From a virus, in IMG/VR virus record IMGVR_UViG_3300008999_000041, positions 1 to 23,414 of that record: DNA of 23,414 nucleotides, one strand, 5' to 3'. Under the pieces are notes generated by a model. It had not been told where the DNA came from, did not search any database, and saw nothing but the letters and a program-made list of their open reading frames with translations. The position numbers and the translations under genes are program-made. Positions 6,825 to 13,860 of this stretch are shown here, one piece after another. Numbering within the stretch: the first letter of the stretch is position 1; every line of letters begins with the position of its first letter.

Positions 6825-7883
6825 ATGAAAATTGCAATACTAAATGACACCCATGCGGGTTGTCGAAACTCATCTGACATTTTTATGGATTATCAAGAAC
6901 GTTTCTACCGAGACGTTTTCTTTCCGTACCTGTTAGAAAATGGTATTACACAGATACTACACTTGGGTGATTATTACGATAATCGTAAGACAATCAACTT
7001 CAAGGCACTACAACACAACCGTAAGATATTCCTAGAACCTATGCGTAAGCATGGTATCACTATGGATATAATTCCTGGCAACCATGACGTGTACTATAAG
7101 AACACCAATGAGTTGAATGCACTGAAGGAACTCCAAGGTCACTACATGAATGAAGTGAACCTTATTATGGAACCAACAGTGATGGAGTATGATGGTACAG
7201 AGGTTGCATTGGTTCCTTGGATTAATCCAGAGAACGAGAAGACCACACTGGAGTTTCTGAAGAACACTAGTGCAGAGATTGTTGGTGCTCACTTAGAACT
7301 GCAAGGGTTCGAGATGGCACGTGGTCAAGTGTGTATGGATGGTATGAGTAAGAAACACTTTGATCGATTTGATATGGTGTTGACTGGTCACTTCCATGCG
7401 AAGTCTAGTATGGATAACATTCATTACTTGGGTGCTCAGATGGAGTTCTTCTGGAATGATTGTAATGACCCCAAACACTTCCACATCCTTGATACCGAAA
7501 CAAGAGAATTGACTGCGGTTCAGAATCCTCTCACTATCTTTGAGAAGATTTACTATGACCACGAGAACATGAACAAGTTCAAAGACCTCTCTTATCTTGA
7601 TAGTAAGTTCGTCAAGGTTATTGTTACCAATAAAGGTGACCCATATGAGTTTGAACGATTCATTGATCGGGTACAGGCACAGAAGATTCATGAACTAAAG
7701 ATTGCGGAAGACTTCGCAGAGTTCATCGGTTCTAATGTGGATGATGACAACATATGTGTTGACGATACAGAGACACTTGTATATGATTATATTGACAATG
7801 TTGTTACTGACCTAGATAAAGACCGAATCAAACAAGAGGTATCTCATTTAATGAAAGAAGCACAAAACATGGAGATTGCATAA
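6825..7883 (+). CDS. gp47: Recombination nuclease subunit gp47 (Mre11/SbcD-like)
   Basis: gp47 is the Mre11-type phosphoesterase that, with gp46, resects DNA ends for recombination-dependent replication and host DNA breakdown. All metallophosphoesterase motifs are present: 'N-D-T-H-A-G' (D8, H10), 'L-G-D-Y-Y-D-N-R' (about 47-54), 'P-G-N-H-D-V' (about 83-88), a 'G-A-H' site near 155, and 'T-G-H-F-H' near 189. Length 352 fits T4 gp47 (339). The C-terminal part (from about 240) is the capping and gp46-contact region. It is followed by a small gene overlapping in TAATG and then gp46, so the nuclease pair is separated by only one small gene. Confidence 0.96.
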   Translation: MKIAILNDTHAGCRNSSDIFMDYQERFYRDVFFPYLLENGITQILHLGDYYDNRKTINFKALQHNRKIFLEPMRKHGITMDIIPGNHDVYYKNTNELNALKELQGHYMNEVNLIMEPTVMEYDGTEVALVPWINPENEKTTLEFLKNTSAEIVGAHLELQGFEMARGQVCMDGMSKKHFDRFDMVLTGHFHAKSSMDNIHYLGAQMEFFWNDCNDPKHFHILDTETRELTAVQNPLTIFEKIYYDHENMNKFKDLSYLDSKFVKVIVTNKGDPYEFERFIDRVQAQKIHELKIAEDFAEFIGSNVDDDNICVDDTETLVYDYIDNVVTDLDKDRIKQEVSHLMKEAQNMEIA

Positions 7884-8122
7884 TGAGTGCAACACATGGT
7901 GGTAAAGGAAGTAAACAACGTCCAACTGGCAATCAAAAGAAGTTTGATAATAACTGGGATGCCATCTTTGGTAAGAAGAAAGACCCACCGAGTGCGGTAG
8001 ACGATTGCGCTACCGTCACCGAAGAGTCTGTAATGTGGGAACACTATTGTACCGCAGAGGCGACTAAGATGAGTATCGCTAAAGGACAAGAATGTAGTTG
8101 GTGCGGGATGACCGAAAAATAA
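7883..8122 (+). CDS. Small phage protein with GGKGSKQRP and Cys pair (79 aa)
   Basis: It starts in the TAATG overlap with gene 47. The N-terminal 'H-G-G-K-G-S-K-Q-R-P' followed by 'N-N-W-D-A-I-F-G-K-K-K' is a pattern seen in many small phage proteins of unknown role. The C-terminus has 'E-C-S-W-C-G-M', a C-x-x-C that, with the upstream 'H-Y-C', could bind a metal such as zinc. No enzyme motif is visible. It ends two bases before the -35 box of the gp46 promoter. Family resemblance is from memory of the motif; function unknown. Confidence 0.7.
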   Translation: MSATHGGKGSKQRPTGNQKKFDNNWDAIFGKKKDPPSAVDDCATVTEESVMWEHYCTAEATKMSIAKGQECSWCGMTEK

Positions 8123-8124
8123 AT

Positions 8125-8153
8125 TTGACTTTATATGATGAGTGTGGTATTAT
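8125..8153 (+). promoter_or_regulatory. Leaderless-type promoter of gene 46
   Basis: TTGACT (8125-8130), 17 bp, TATTAT (8148-8153), extended -10 TGG. With the usual seven-base step from -10 end to start, transcription begins at 8160, the A of the gp46 ATG. The 38 bases from -35 to ATG match the promoter at 20175 at 33 positions. Confidence 0.7.
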
Positions 8154-8159
8154 AACCCA

Positions 8160-9875
8160 ATGATAAATTTTAAGAAACTCCGTTTTAAGAATTTCCTCAG
8201 TACAGGAAACAATTTCACCGATATCAGTTTTGATACTACTCCGACTACCCTAGTGGTAGGACACAATGGTGCTGGTAAGTCCACTATGTTGGATGCCCTG
8301 TCGTTTGGTCTGTTCGGTAAACCTCACCGAAAGATATCTAAGAACCAACTGATCAATACTATTAATGGCAAAGGTACATTGGTAGAGGTTGAGTTCGATA
8401 TTGGTAAACAACAGTACAAGGTTATCCGTGGTATCAAACCTAATAAGTTTGAGATATGGGTCAATGGTAATATGGTGAATCAAGATTCCCATGCCAAAGA
8501 ATACCAGTCGATGCTCGAGAAGAACATCATCAAGTTGAACCACAAATCTTTCCACCAGATTGTAGTACTTGGGTCATCATCCTTTGTACCATTCATGCAG
8601 TTGGCGGGTGGGTCTAGACGTGAAGTGATCGAGGACTTACTGGATATCAATATGTTCTCTAAGATGAACTCTCTATTGAAAGAGAAAGTATCTTTACTCA
8701 AAGATCAGATTGCGGATAACACACATAAAATCAATCTAGTCGATACCAAGATCAATGCACAGAAGAAGTATCTACGTGACCTGAGTGCGATATCTAGTCA
8801 CCAGAAGAAACAGAAGTTAGATACTATCAAACAGTTGCAAGATGATATTCGTGTACTCAATGAGAAGAATGCCGAGGTGACCAAGGAGGTTACCGAATCC
8901 AAGGAAGTCACTACCGAGATCGTTAGTGTGGGGAAGGAAATACAATCCCTCAATGAGTTTGCGGCTGGGTTCAAGGCACAACAAAAGGATGTGGTCAAAC
9001 AAGCAAAGTTCTTTGAAGAGAATGATAAGTGCCCTACCTGTGATCAGGGTATTGATCGTAAGTTGAAAGAGTATCATCTAAACAAATGTAAGACTCGTGC
9101 GGGTACTATTGATGGTGCGTTGAAAATGCATGGTGTACGTAAGTCTGACTTGGATGCAAAACTCGAAGAACTCACTAGAATGCAAGACCACATCCGCAGT
9201 TGGCAGTCTAAGATTGATGCCAATACCCAAGAGATTATGAGTATCAACCGAAACATCGATACTCTTAATGGTGAGATATCTCGTATTGATGAGGGTACTG
9301 GTGACCTATCAGAAGCAAACTCTGACCTAGAGACATTGCGTACTGATAAGGAAGAGTTGCAAGACTCTAAGTATCGACTAAACGAACAGTTCTCGTACAA
9401 CCAAGTGTATTCTGAGTTGTTGAAAGATACTGGTATCAAGACCAAGATTATTAAACAGTACTTGCCTGTCATCAACCAATTGACCAACAAGTACCTACAG
9501 ATTCTAGACTTCTTCGTACACTTTGATCTGGACGAGTCTTTCCAAGAGACTATTCGTTCTAGACATCGTGATGCATTTTCGTATGACTCATTCTCTGAGG
9601 GTGAGAAACAACGTATTGATTTGTCCCTACTATTTACGTGGAGACAGATTGCGAAGATGAAGAATAGTGTGGCGACCAATCTACTAATCCTTGATGAGAC
9701 ATTTGACTCGTCTCTGGATGAAGAGGGTATCGAAAACCTCATGAAGATTATCTCTACGCTAGGTGAGGATACTAACGTATTTGTTATCTCTCACAAGAGT
9801 GAACTTGAGGATGCACAGTTCCACCGCAAAATCGAGTTCGTAAAAGAAAAGAACTTTAGTAAAATAAAGTCTTGA
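8160..9875 (+). CDS. gp46: Recombination nuclease subunit gp46 (Rad50/SbcC-like ATPase)
   Basis: gp46 is the ABC-type ATPase partner of gp47. From the N-terminus it shows Walker A 'G-H-N-G-A-G-K-S-T' (34-42), a long coiled coil broken by a zinc hook 'C-P-T-C' near residue 291, a second coil, the ABC signature 'F-S-E-G-E-K-Q-R' near 477, and Walker B 'L-L-I-L-D-E-T-F-D' near 507. Length of 571 fits T4 gp46 (560). ATG 8160 is chosen over GTG 8142 because conserved sequence (M-I-N-F-K-K-L-R-F-K-N-F) begins there and 8142 would overlap the promoter. No Shine-Dalgarno precedes ATG 8160, consistent with a leaderless message. The TGA stop is within the next promoter's -35. Confidence 0.96.
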   Translation: MINFKKLRFKNFLSTGNNFTDISFDTTPTTLVVGHNGAGKSTMLDALSFGLFGKPHRKISKNQLINTINGKGTLVEVEFDIGKQQYKVIRGIKPNKFEIWVNGNMVNQDSHAKEYQSMLEKNIIKLNHKSFHQIVVLGSSSFVPFMQLAGGSRREVIEDLLDINMFSKMNSLLKEKVSLLKDQIADNTHKINLVDTKINAQKKYLRDLSAISSHQKKQKLDTIKQLQDDIRVLNEKNAEVTKEVTESKEVTTEIVSVGKEIQSLNEFAAGFKAQQKDVVKQAKFFEENDKCPTCDQGIDRKLKEYHLNKCKTRAGTIDGALKMHGVRKSDLDAKLEELTRMQDHIRSWQSKIDANTQEIMSINRNIDTLNGEISRIDEGTGDLSEANSDLETLRTDKEELQDSKYRLNEQFSYNQVYSELLKDTGIKTKIIKQYLPVINQLTNKYLQILDFFVHFDLDESFQETIRSRHRDAFSYDSFSEGEKQRIDLSLLFTWRQIAKMKNSVATNLLILDETFDSSLDEEGIENLMKIISTLGEDTNVFVISHKSELEDAQFHRKIEFVKEKNFSKIKS

Positions 9876-9900
9876 CTTTAACTGAAACGTGTGTTATCAT
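9872..9900 (+). promoter_or_regulatory. Phage sigma-70-type promoter of gene 45
   Basis: TTGACT (9872-9877), 17 bp, TATCAT (9895-9900), with TGT extension and the shared spacer motifs (TTA after -35, TGA, TGTG). Predicted start about 9907 gives a 30-base leader with AAAGGAA before ATG 9937. The gp46 stop TGA (9873-9875) is part of the -35. Confidence 0.7.
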
Positions 9901-9936
9901 ACACTTTATAACTTATACAACTGAAAGGAATACATT

Positions 9937-10614
9937 ATGGAATTATCCGATACTACGTTGAATGTTCTGAAGAACTATTCGACAATCAACCCAAACATTG
10001 TTATCACCGAAGGTAACACTGTAAAGACCATCTCTGTTGCAAGGAATGTTCTATCTAAGGCAGAACTCCCCGAAGAGTTTCCCGCCTCATTTGGTATATA
10101 CGATCTCAATGAGTTTCTGAATGTACTGTCATTGGTTGACTCACCACGACTCAAGTTAGAGAAAGACTATGTGACTGTAGGTGATTCTACTGGACGTTCG
10201 TCCGTGAAGTACTTCTTCTCTGACCCTGAGATGTTGACATCGCCTGGCAAAGATATTAATATGCCAGAAGCAGATGTTAAATTTTCTCTAGATACCGATA
10301 CTCTAGGTAAAGTAAAACGTGCCGCTGCTGCACTTGGACACGATGAGATTTCTATCTCACCGACTACTGGTGCGGTTCGTCTATCTGTCATTGATAGTAA
10401 GGACGCTACGAGTAATGCATTCTCTATTGATGTAGAGGGTACATACCCCGAAGGAGTTGATTTCAACTTCATCATGAATGTTAGCAACCTAAAGGTTGTC
10501 AACGAAGACTTTGAAGTGGGTATTAGTTCTAAACTAATTTCTCAGTTCACTAGTAAACAATCCGCAATAGAATACTTTATTGCACTTGAAAAATCATCTA
10601 CTTACGGAGCATAA
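9937..10614 (+). CDS. gp45: Sliding clamp gp45
   Basis: gp45 is the trimeric PCNA-like ring that tethers gp43 polymerase and also activates late transcription by contacting gp55 and gp33. The 225 residues match T4 gp45 (228) in length and pattern: 'L-K-N-Y-S-T-I-N-P' against L-K-N-F-A-T-I-N-S, 'I-Y-D-L-N-E-F-L-N-V-L-S-L-V' against I-Y-D-L-N-G-F-L-G-I-L-S-L-V, 'D-F-N-F-I-M-N-V-S-N-L-K' against T-F-N-F-I-I-N-M-A-N-M-K, and the C-terminal 'Y-F-I-A-L-E-K-S-S-T' against Y-V-V-A-L-E-A-D-S-T. It has its own promoter at 9872-9900 and a good ribosome site. The clamp loader genes follow. Confidence 0.96.
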   Translation: MELSDTTLNVLKNYSTINPNIVITEGNTVKTISVARNVLSKAELPEEFPASFGIYDLNEFLNVLSLVDSPRLKLEKDYVTVGDSTGRSSVKYFFSDPEMLTSPGKDINMPEADVKFSLDTDTLGKVKRAAAALGHDEISISPTTGAVRLSVIDSKDATSNAFSIDVEGTYPEGVDFNFIMNVSNLKVVNEDFEVGISSKLISQFTSKQSAIEYFIALEKSSTYGA

Positions 10615-10619
10615 TCAAG

Positions 10620-10835
10620 ATGGCTAAAGCAAAAGAGCAAGTACAAGACCACACTGCAATTTACGAACTGGGTAATCGTGTCGCACGATCAACTGTTGCG
10701 GTAGTAGATACCGTAGTACAACGTGGTGGTTTCAAAGGAGAAGAATTGTCAACTATTGGTCAACTACGTGACCAAGCGGTTCAGATCATCCAACTCTGTG
10801 AAGAGTATCAGTCTGCACAAGGTGTTGAAGACTAA
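10620..10835 (+). CDS. Small helical protein after the clamp gene (71 aa), unknown
   Basis: The gene starts five bases after the gp45 stop and ends at the terminator hairpins. The product is mainly helical: 'I-Y-E-L-G-N-R-V-A-R-S-T-V-A-V-V-D-T-V-V' and 'L-R-D-Q-A-V-Q-I-I-Q-L-C-E-E-Y', without membrane character. It occupies a place near where T4 has rpbA (beside gene 45), but it is shorter than RpbA (129 aa) and I see no convincing resemblance. It should be co-transcribed with the clamp. Function unknown. Confidence 0.65.
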   Translation: MAKAKEQVQDHTAIYELGNRVARSTVAVVDTVVQRGGFKGEELSTIGQLRDQAVQIIQLCEEYQSAQGVED

Positions 10836-10900
10836 ACGGTACTAATCAGTATCGTGGGGGTGGGTGAGTCCTCCTTTCCTCCCCATCCCCGAACTTTTTC
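10836..10900 (+). terminator. Tandem hairpins and T-run ending the gene 45 transcript
   Basis: Immediately after the 10620 gene, 10836-10843 pairs with 10848-10855 (8 bp, loop AATC). A second GC-rich stem, 10856-10864 with 10882-10890 (9 bp, one G-U), is followed by CTTTTT at 10894-10899. This is an intrinsic terminator layout. The T-run abuts the gene 44 promoter. Confidence 0.65.
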
Positions 10901-10929
10901 TTGACTTTTTGTTTCATATAATGTACAAT
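10901..10929 (+). promoter_or_regulatory. Sigma-70-type promoter of gene 44
   Basis: TTGACT (10901-10906), 17 bp, TACAAT (10924-10929). Predicted start about 10936 leaves a 38-base leader with GGAG at 10962 before ATG 10974. It lacks the TGTG spacer motif of the 8125 type. Confidence 0.6.
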
Positions 10930-10973
10930 GTACAACATAAGAAACATTTTATTACTTTTATTATGGAGACACA

Positions 10974-11912
10974 ATGTCTAAAGAATTTCTATGGGTTGAG
11001 AAGTATCGTCCCCGACTAATCGGTACTACTGTTCTACCCCAAGACCTGAAAGATACATTCCAAAAGATTGTAGACTCAGGCGAAGTCCCCAACATGATGT
11101 TCACTGGTACTGCTGGTACTGGTAAAACTACAATCGCACGTGCGATCTGTGACGAACTTGGTCTTGATTATATCATCATCAATGGTTCGGAAGAAGGGAA
11201 CATCGATACCCTACGTGGTAAGATCAAACAGTTCGCTTCATCGGTTTCTCTTTCTGGTGGTTACAAGGTTGTAATCCTAGATGAGGCAGACTACCTAAAC
11301 GCACAATCCACCCAACCCGCACTTCGTGGTTTCATCGAAGAGTTCAGTCAGAACTGTCGATTCATCCTGACCTGTAACTTCAAGAACAAGGTCATCGAAC
11401 CTCTACACTCCCGATGTGGTGTGTACGAGTTCAACACATCCAAGAAGTCTATGGCACAACTATGTGGTGAGTTTATGACTCGACTACAAATCATCCTAGA
11501 TGGTGAGGGTGTCAAGTATAATAACGATGTGATTGCGGGGTTGATTGGTAAACACGCACCAGACTGGAGACGTGTACTCAACGAGGCACAACGTCACTCT
11601 ATCTCTGGTAAGTTGGAAACCACAGTACTCATTAATGATAGTAATGGTAACTATAGTGGTCTTTTCCAATCACTAAAGAACAAAGACTTCAAGAAGATGC
11701 GTAGTTGGGTTGTCAACAATATGGACACTGAACCTGCCGCAATCTTCCGTGGTATCTATGACTCTATGGAGGGAAAGGTACAACCCCAATCCATTCCTCA
11801 ACTGGTTCTAATCCTTGCGGACTACCAGTACAAGAATGCATTTGTTGCAGATCACGAATTGAATCTGGTCGCCTGTTTGACGGAGTGTATGGCAAATGTG
11901 GAATTCATCTAA
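10974..11912 (+). CDS. gp44: Clamp loader large subunit gp44 (AAA+ ATPase)
   Basis: gp44 forms the 4:1 complex with gp62 that opens and loads the gp45 ring with ATP. The 312-residue AAA+ protein has 'L-W-V-E-K-Y-R-P' at the N-terminus, Walker A 'G-T-A-G-T-G-K-T-T' (about 45-53), Walker B 'V-I-L-D-E-A-D' (about 100-106), sensor 1 'R-F-I-L-T-C-N-F' and an arginine-finger-type 'S-R-C' (about 146-148). T4 gp44 is 319 aa. It has its own promoter after a terminator. Its 3' end overlaps the next gene, which is not gene 62 as in T4. The partner lies about 1.95 kb downstream. Confidence 0.96.
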   Translation: MSKEFLWVEKYRPRLIGTTVLPQDLKDTFQKIVDSGEVPNMMFTGTAGTGKTTIARAICDELGLDYIIINGSEEGNIDTLRGKIKQFASSVSLSGGYKVVILDEADYLNAQSTQPALRGFIEEFSQNCRFILTCNFKNKVIEPLHSRCGVYEFNTSKKSMAQLCGEFMTRLQIILDGEGVKYNNDVIAGLIGKHAPDWRRVLNEAQRHSISGKLETTVLINDSNGNYSGLFQSLKNKDFKKMRSWVVNNMDTEPAAIFRGIYDSMEGKVQPQSIPQLVLILADYQYKNAFVADHELNLVACLTECMANVEFI

Positions 11913-12423
11913 TATCAGTGTGTCCCCCAAAGCGGGACAACGACAAATCGCAGATGTGATTGAAGCGAACCTCGCAGACTACTATGTTGAACAGGGTGGT
12001 AAACTACCTGACTCTGTTCGGACTATCGAGGATGTGTCGCTGGGTGACACACTTATTGATATTAAAACAAGAGATGTCAATCGTAAGTTCTCTATGCCGA
12101 ATCTCATTTCGGTTGCGAGACTACGTAAAAATAAAGACACCAAGATCGTCTATCACTTTGTTGATTATGAGGTAAGTGATAATGAGGTTGTTGTTCTGAA
12201 TCAAACCATTGTCCCAATATGGGAGATTGATTGGTCTGTGCTGAAGATACAGAATCTCGGAAAGGGACAGTTACAACTCTGTGGTGTAAAGGACTATAAT
12301 AAACTCCCTAAATACGAGGGGACACAAGAAGAATGGTTTGTCCGTTTGGAATTGGAGATGGTTAATTTCTACAAAAAACAGATAACCAAGTTTGAGTCCT
12401 TACTTGAGGATTTAGAAGTATGA
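11896..12423 (+). CDS. PD-(D/E)XK nuclease-like protein
   Basis: The N-terminal half has the order expected of this nuclease fold: helix 'I-A-D-V-I-E-A-N-L-A-D-Y-Y' with a conserved Glu, then 'S-L-G-D-T-L-I-D-I-K-T-R' supplying the metal-site Asp and a D-x-K (D-I-K), then a helix 'M-P-N-L-I-S-V-A-R-L-R-K'. That resembles restriction-endonuclease-like domains. The C-terminal part is a beta region ending in a helix. It begins at ATG 11896 inside gene 44 (a GTG at 11920 is an alternative) and ends overlapping the next gene (ATGA). It could cut host or competing DNA, or act in repair. Fold call is by motif only. Confidence 0.55.
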   Translation: MWNSSNISVSPKAGQRQIADVIEANLADYYVEQGGKLPDSVRTIEDVSLGDTLIDIKTRDVNRKFSMPNLISVARLRKNKDTKIVYHFVDYEVSDNEVVVLNQTIVPIWEIDWSVLKIQNLGKGQLQLCGVKDYNKLPKYEGTQEEWFVRLELEMVNFYKKQITKFESLLEDLEV

Positions 12424-12665
12424 GCAAAGATAATTTAGACAGATTCGACCTTGAACAAAACATCATGAACTCTTGGTTGATAACCCATGACATAGACTTG
12501 TTATTGGAACAAATTCATGATGACACTAGGTTTGTGGGATTGAGTAACAAGGATGCCGACCTATTATCCGCAAAGTTGATGGGTATTAGAGAACTGGGTG
12601 ATATGCGGTTCGAGAAGTTATGGTCGGTGTTCGAAACTCTGGTAGAGGAACGTCAAATCGTATGA
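12420..12665 (+). CDS. Small conserved-type phage protein (81 aa), unknown
   Basis: It starts at an ATGA overlap with the previous gene. The product is helical and acidic: 'F-D-L-E-Q-N-I-M-N-S-W-L-I-T-H-D-I-D-L-L-L-E-Q', then 'D-A-D-L-L-S-A-K-L-M-G-I-R-E-L-G-D-M-R-F-E-K-L-W-S-V-F'. Proteins with this L-E-Q ... W ... D-I-D ... F-E-K-L-W pattern are widespread in T4-like and other phages without a known role. No catalytic motif is visible. It is the second of five short coupled genes between the nuclease-like gene and dCMP deaminase. Confidence 0.7.
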   Translation: MSKDNLDRFDLEQNIMNSWLITHDIDLLLEQIHDDTRFVGLSNKDADLLSAKLMGIRELGDMRFEKLWSVFETLVEERQIV

Positions 12666-12838
12666 GTAAAAAGAATCCAAAAATACCCATGAAGGGTGGT
12701 GCAGAGTATGGTGCATTCACCGATTGGAAAAAATACTATTGTTATCTTTCACGAAGTGGGGTTGCCAAAAGTATTAAAAGAGGGTATAATAAGAGATTCA
12801 GAAAGGATGGTAAGAACCAGAGTACGGAAACAGAATGA
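12662..12838 (+). CDS. Small basic protein (58 aa), unknown
   Basis: ATG 12662 overlaps the stop of the previous gene (ATGA), which favours it over the upstream start at 12620. The product is strongly basic (N-terminal M-S-K-K-N-P-K, C-terminal 'S-I-K-R-G-Y-N-K-R-F-R-K-D-G-K'), with aromatic residues in the middle (Y-Y-C-Y-L). This suggests nucleic-acid or ribosome contact, but no family is recognised. Its TGA overlaps the ATG of the next membrane protein gene. Confidence 0.6.
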   Translation: MSKKNPKIPMKGGAEYGAFTDWKKYYCYLSRSGVAKSIKRGYNKRFRKDGKNQSTETE

Positions 12839-13014
12839 AAAAGTGGTGGAGAATCTGGGCCAAGAGTCTGGGTGAGAAAGTTGGAGAGACTGACAAACAA
12901 GCAAACACTGTTGCAGTCATTCGTACAGTGTGGTGGTTAACACACATGGCAACGTGTTGGTTTATTATATTGAATGCAACCGCTAACCACGGTTGGAACC
13001 TAATAGGATTATAG
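12835..13014 (+). CDS. Small membrane protein (59 aa)
   Basis: The ATGA overlap at 12835 starts a 59-residue frame. The N-terminus is basic and Trp-rich (M-K-K-W-W-R-I-W-A-K-S-L-G-E-K), and residues about 26-48 form one hydrophobic helix (V-A-V-I-R-T-V-W-W-L-T-H-M-A-T-C-W-F-I-I-L). It ends 'N-H-G-W-N-L-I-G-L'. Similar small proteins beginning K-K-W-W-R-x-W-A-K-S-L-G-E-K occur in marine T4-like phages. Membrane location is predicted; the role is unknown. It ends one base before the next gene. Confidence 0.65.
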   Translation: MKKWWRIWAKSLGEKVGETDKQANTVAVIRTVWWLTHMATCWFIILNATANHGWNLIGL

Positions 13015-13015
13015 T

Positions 13016-13381
13016 ATGGATTATCAAACAGATGTAGAAAATTTTATGTTGGCGGGAGAACAAGACTTCCCTGACTTTATGGGACTGGAGAGTGGACAGG
13101 CAAACCTGTACATGAATCTAATCACCGAAGAGTACAATGAGACTCTAGAGGCATTCCGAGACCGAGACCTCGTAGAAGTTGCGGACGGACTCGCAGATAT
13201 GGTATGGGTCATCATGGGTATGGCATCCACCTTGGACATCCCTTTCGATGATGTCTGGAATGAAGTTAAGGCATCCAATATGTCTAAGTTCGTTGATGGT
13301 AAAGTGATCAAGAATGCAGATGGTAAGATTATGAAACCTGATACGTTCTTTGAACCAGACCTCGCAAAAGTATTGTCCTAA
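13016..13381 (+). CDS. MazG-like nucleotide pyrophosphohydrolase
   Basis: This 121-residue protein has the all-alpha NTP pyrophosphatase (MazG/HisE) metal motifs: 'T-E-E-Y-N-E' (E38, E39, E42) in one helix and 'V-E-V-A-D-G-L-A-D-M-V-W-V' (E54, D57, D61) in the next. The C-terminal 'S-N-M-S-K' loop is also typical of this fold. Such enzymes hydrolyse (d)NTPs to monophosphates and pyrophosphate and may lower unwanted nucleotides or alarmones. It is followed by dCMP deaminase in a TAATG overlap, so both probably act in nucleotide supply for replication. Exact substrate is not visible. Confidence 0.8.
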   Translation: MDYQTDVENFMLAGEQDFPDFMGLESGQANLYMNLITEEYNETLEAFRDRDLVEVADGLADMVWVIMGMASTLDIPFDDVWNEVKASNMSKFVDGKVIKNADGKIMKPDTFFEPDLAKVLS

Positions 13382-13860
13382 TGGATAAGTGGGATACCGC
13401 CCATCTAGAGGTCGCAACGATCTATGCAAATCTATCGTCTGCACGTAGGATGAAGGTTGGTGCGGTTATTGTAAAGGATAATCGTATCATCTCCATTGGG
13501 TACAATGGTATGCCTAGTGGATGGGACAATAACTGCGAAGACGAAGTGGTATCTGGTAATACTGGATACGGTAGAAAACTAAAAACTAAAAAGGAAGTAC
13601 TTCATGCGGAATCGAATGCAATTACAAAGGTTGCAAGGTCAAATGAATCGGCGGAGGGTGCAACACTCTATACAACGTGTGCCCCCTGTATCGATTGCGC
13701 CAAACTCATCCACCAATCAGGAATCGAAAGAGTTGTCTACGGACATAGATATAAGTCCGAAGAAGGATTGACCTTTCTTGAGAAGTGTGGTATAGTACTC
13801 GAAACAACCGAAGATTCTGACCCCTTTGACCTACCTTGGAAACGGAGTGTATTTCCCTGA
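13381..13860 (+). CDS. cd: dCMP deaminase
   Basis: This enzyme converts dCMP to dUMP, feeding dTMP synthesis and balancing the phage dNTP pool. The zinc site of the cytidine deaminase family is complete: 'H-A-E-S-N-A' (H75, E77) and 'C-A-P-C-I-D-C' (C100, C103). Other family blocks include 'S-x-A-R-R-M-K-V-G-A-V-I-V' and 'G-Y-N-G-M-P-S-G'. Length 159 fits (T4 Cd is 193; bacterial-type enzymes are about 150-160). It starts at TAATG with the MazG-like gene. Its 3' end carries a predicted promoter (13768-13796) for gene 62, and its TGA overlaps the gp62 ATG. Confidence 0.94.
   Translation: MDKWDTAHLEVATIYANLSSARRMKVGAVIVKDNRIISIGYNGMPSGWDNNCEDEVVSGNTGYGRKLKTKKEVLHAESNAITKVARSNESAEGATLYTTCAPCIDCAKLIHQSGIERVVYGHRYKSEEGLTFLEKCGIVLETTEDSDPFDLPWKRSVFP
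13768..13796 (+). promoter_or_regulatory. Intragenic phage promoter ahead of gene 62
   Basis: TTGACC (13768-13773), 17 bp, TATAGT (13791-13796), with TGA at 13779 and TGTGG just before the -10 in the same register as the promoters at 8125, 9872, 20175 and 22933. It lies inside dCMP deaminase. Predicted start about 13803, 57 bases before ATG 13860. Confidence 0.5.

Noticed and set aside
7759-7787. TTGACG, 17 bp, TATGAT inside gene 47
   Set aside because: Good spacing, but it lacks the shared TGTG motif and lies 96 bases before a gene that is already coupled to gp47 by overlap. It may be chance.
8142-8159. Earlier GTG start for gp46
   Set aside because: It lies inside the predicted promoter spacer and -10, and adds six residues unlike gp46 N-termini.
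9074-9742. Long minus-strand open frame (222 codons) opposite gene 46
   Set aside because: It lies wholly inside gp46, which has complete Rad50 motifs. Its product is Ser/Arg/Leu-rich as expected from a codon shadow. The other minus-strand frames are likewise shadows of clear + strand genes.
10917-10922. TATAAT upstream of gene 44 as the -10
   Set aside because: Only 10 bp from the TTGACT box. TACAAT at 10924-10929 has the proper 17-bp spacing.
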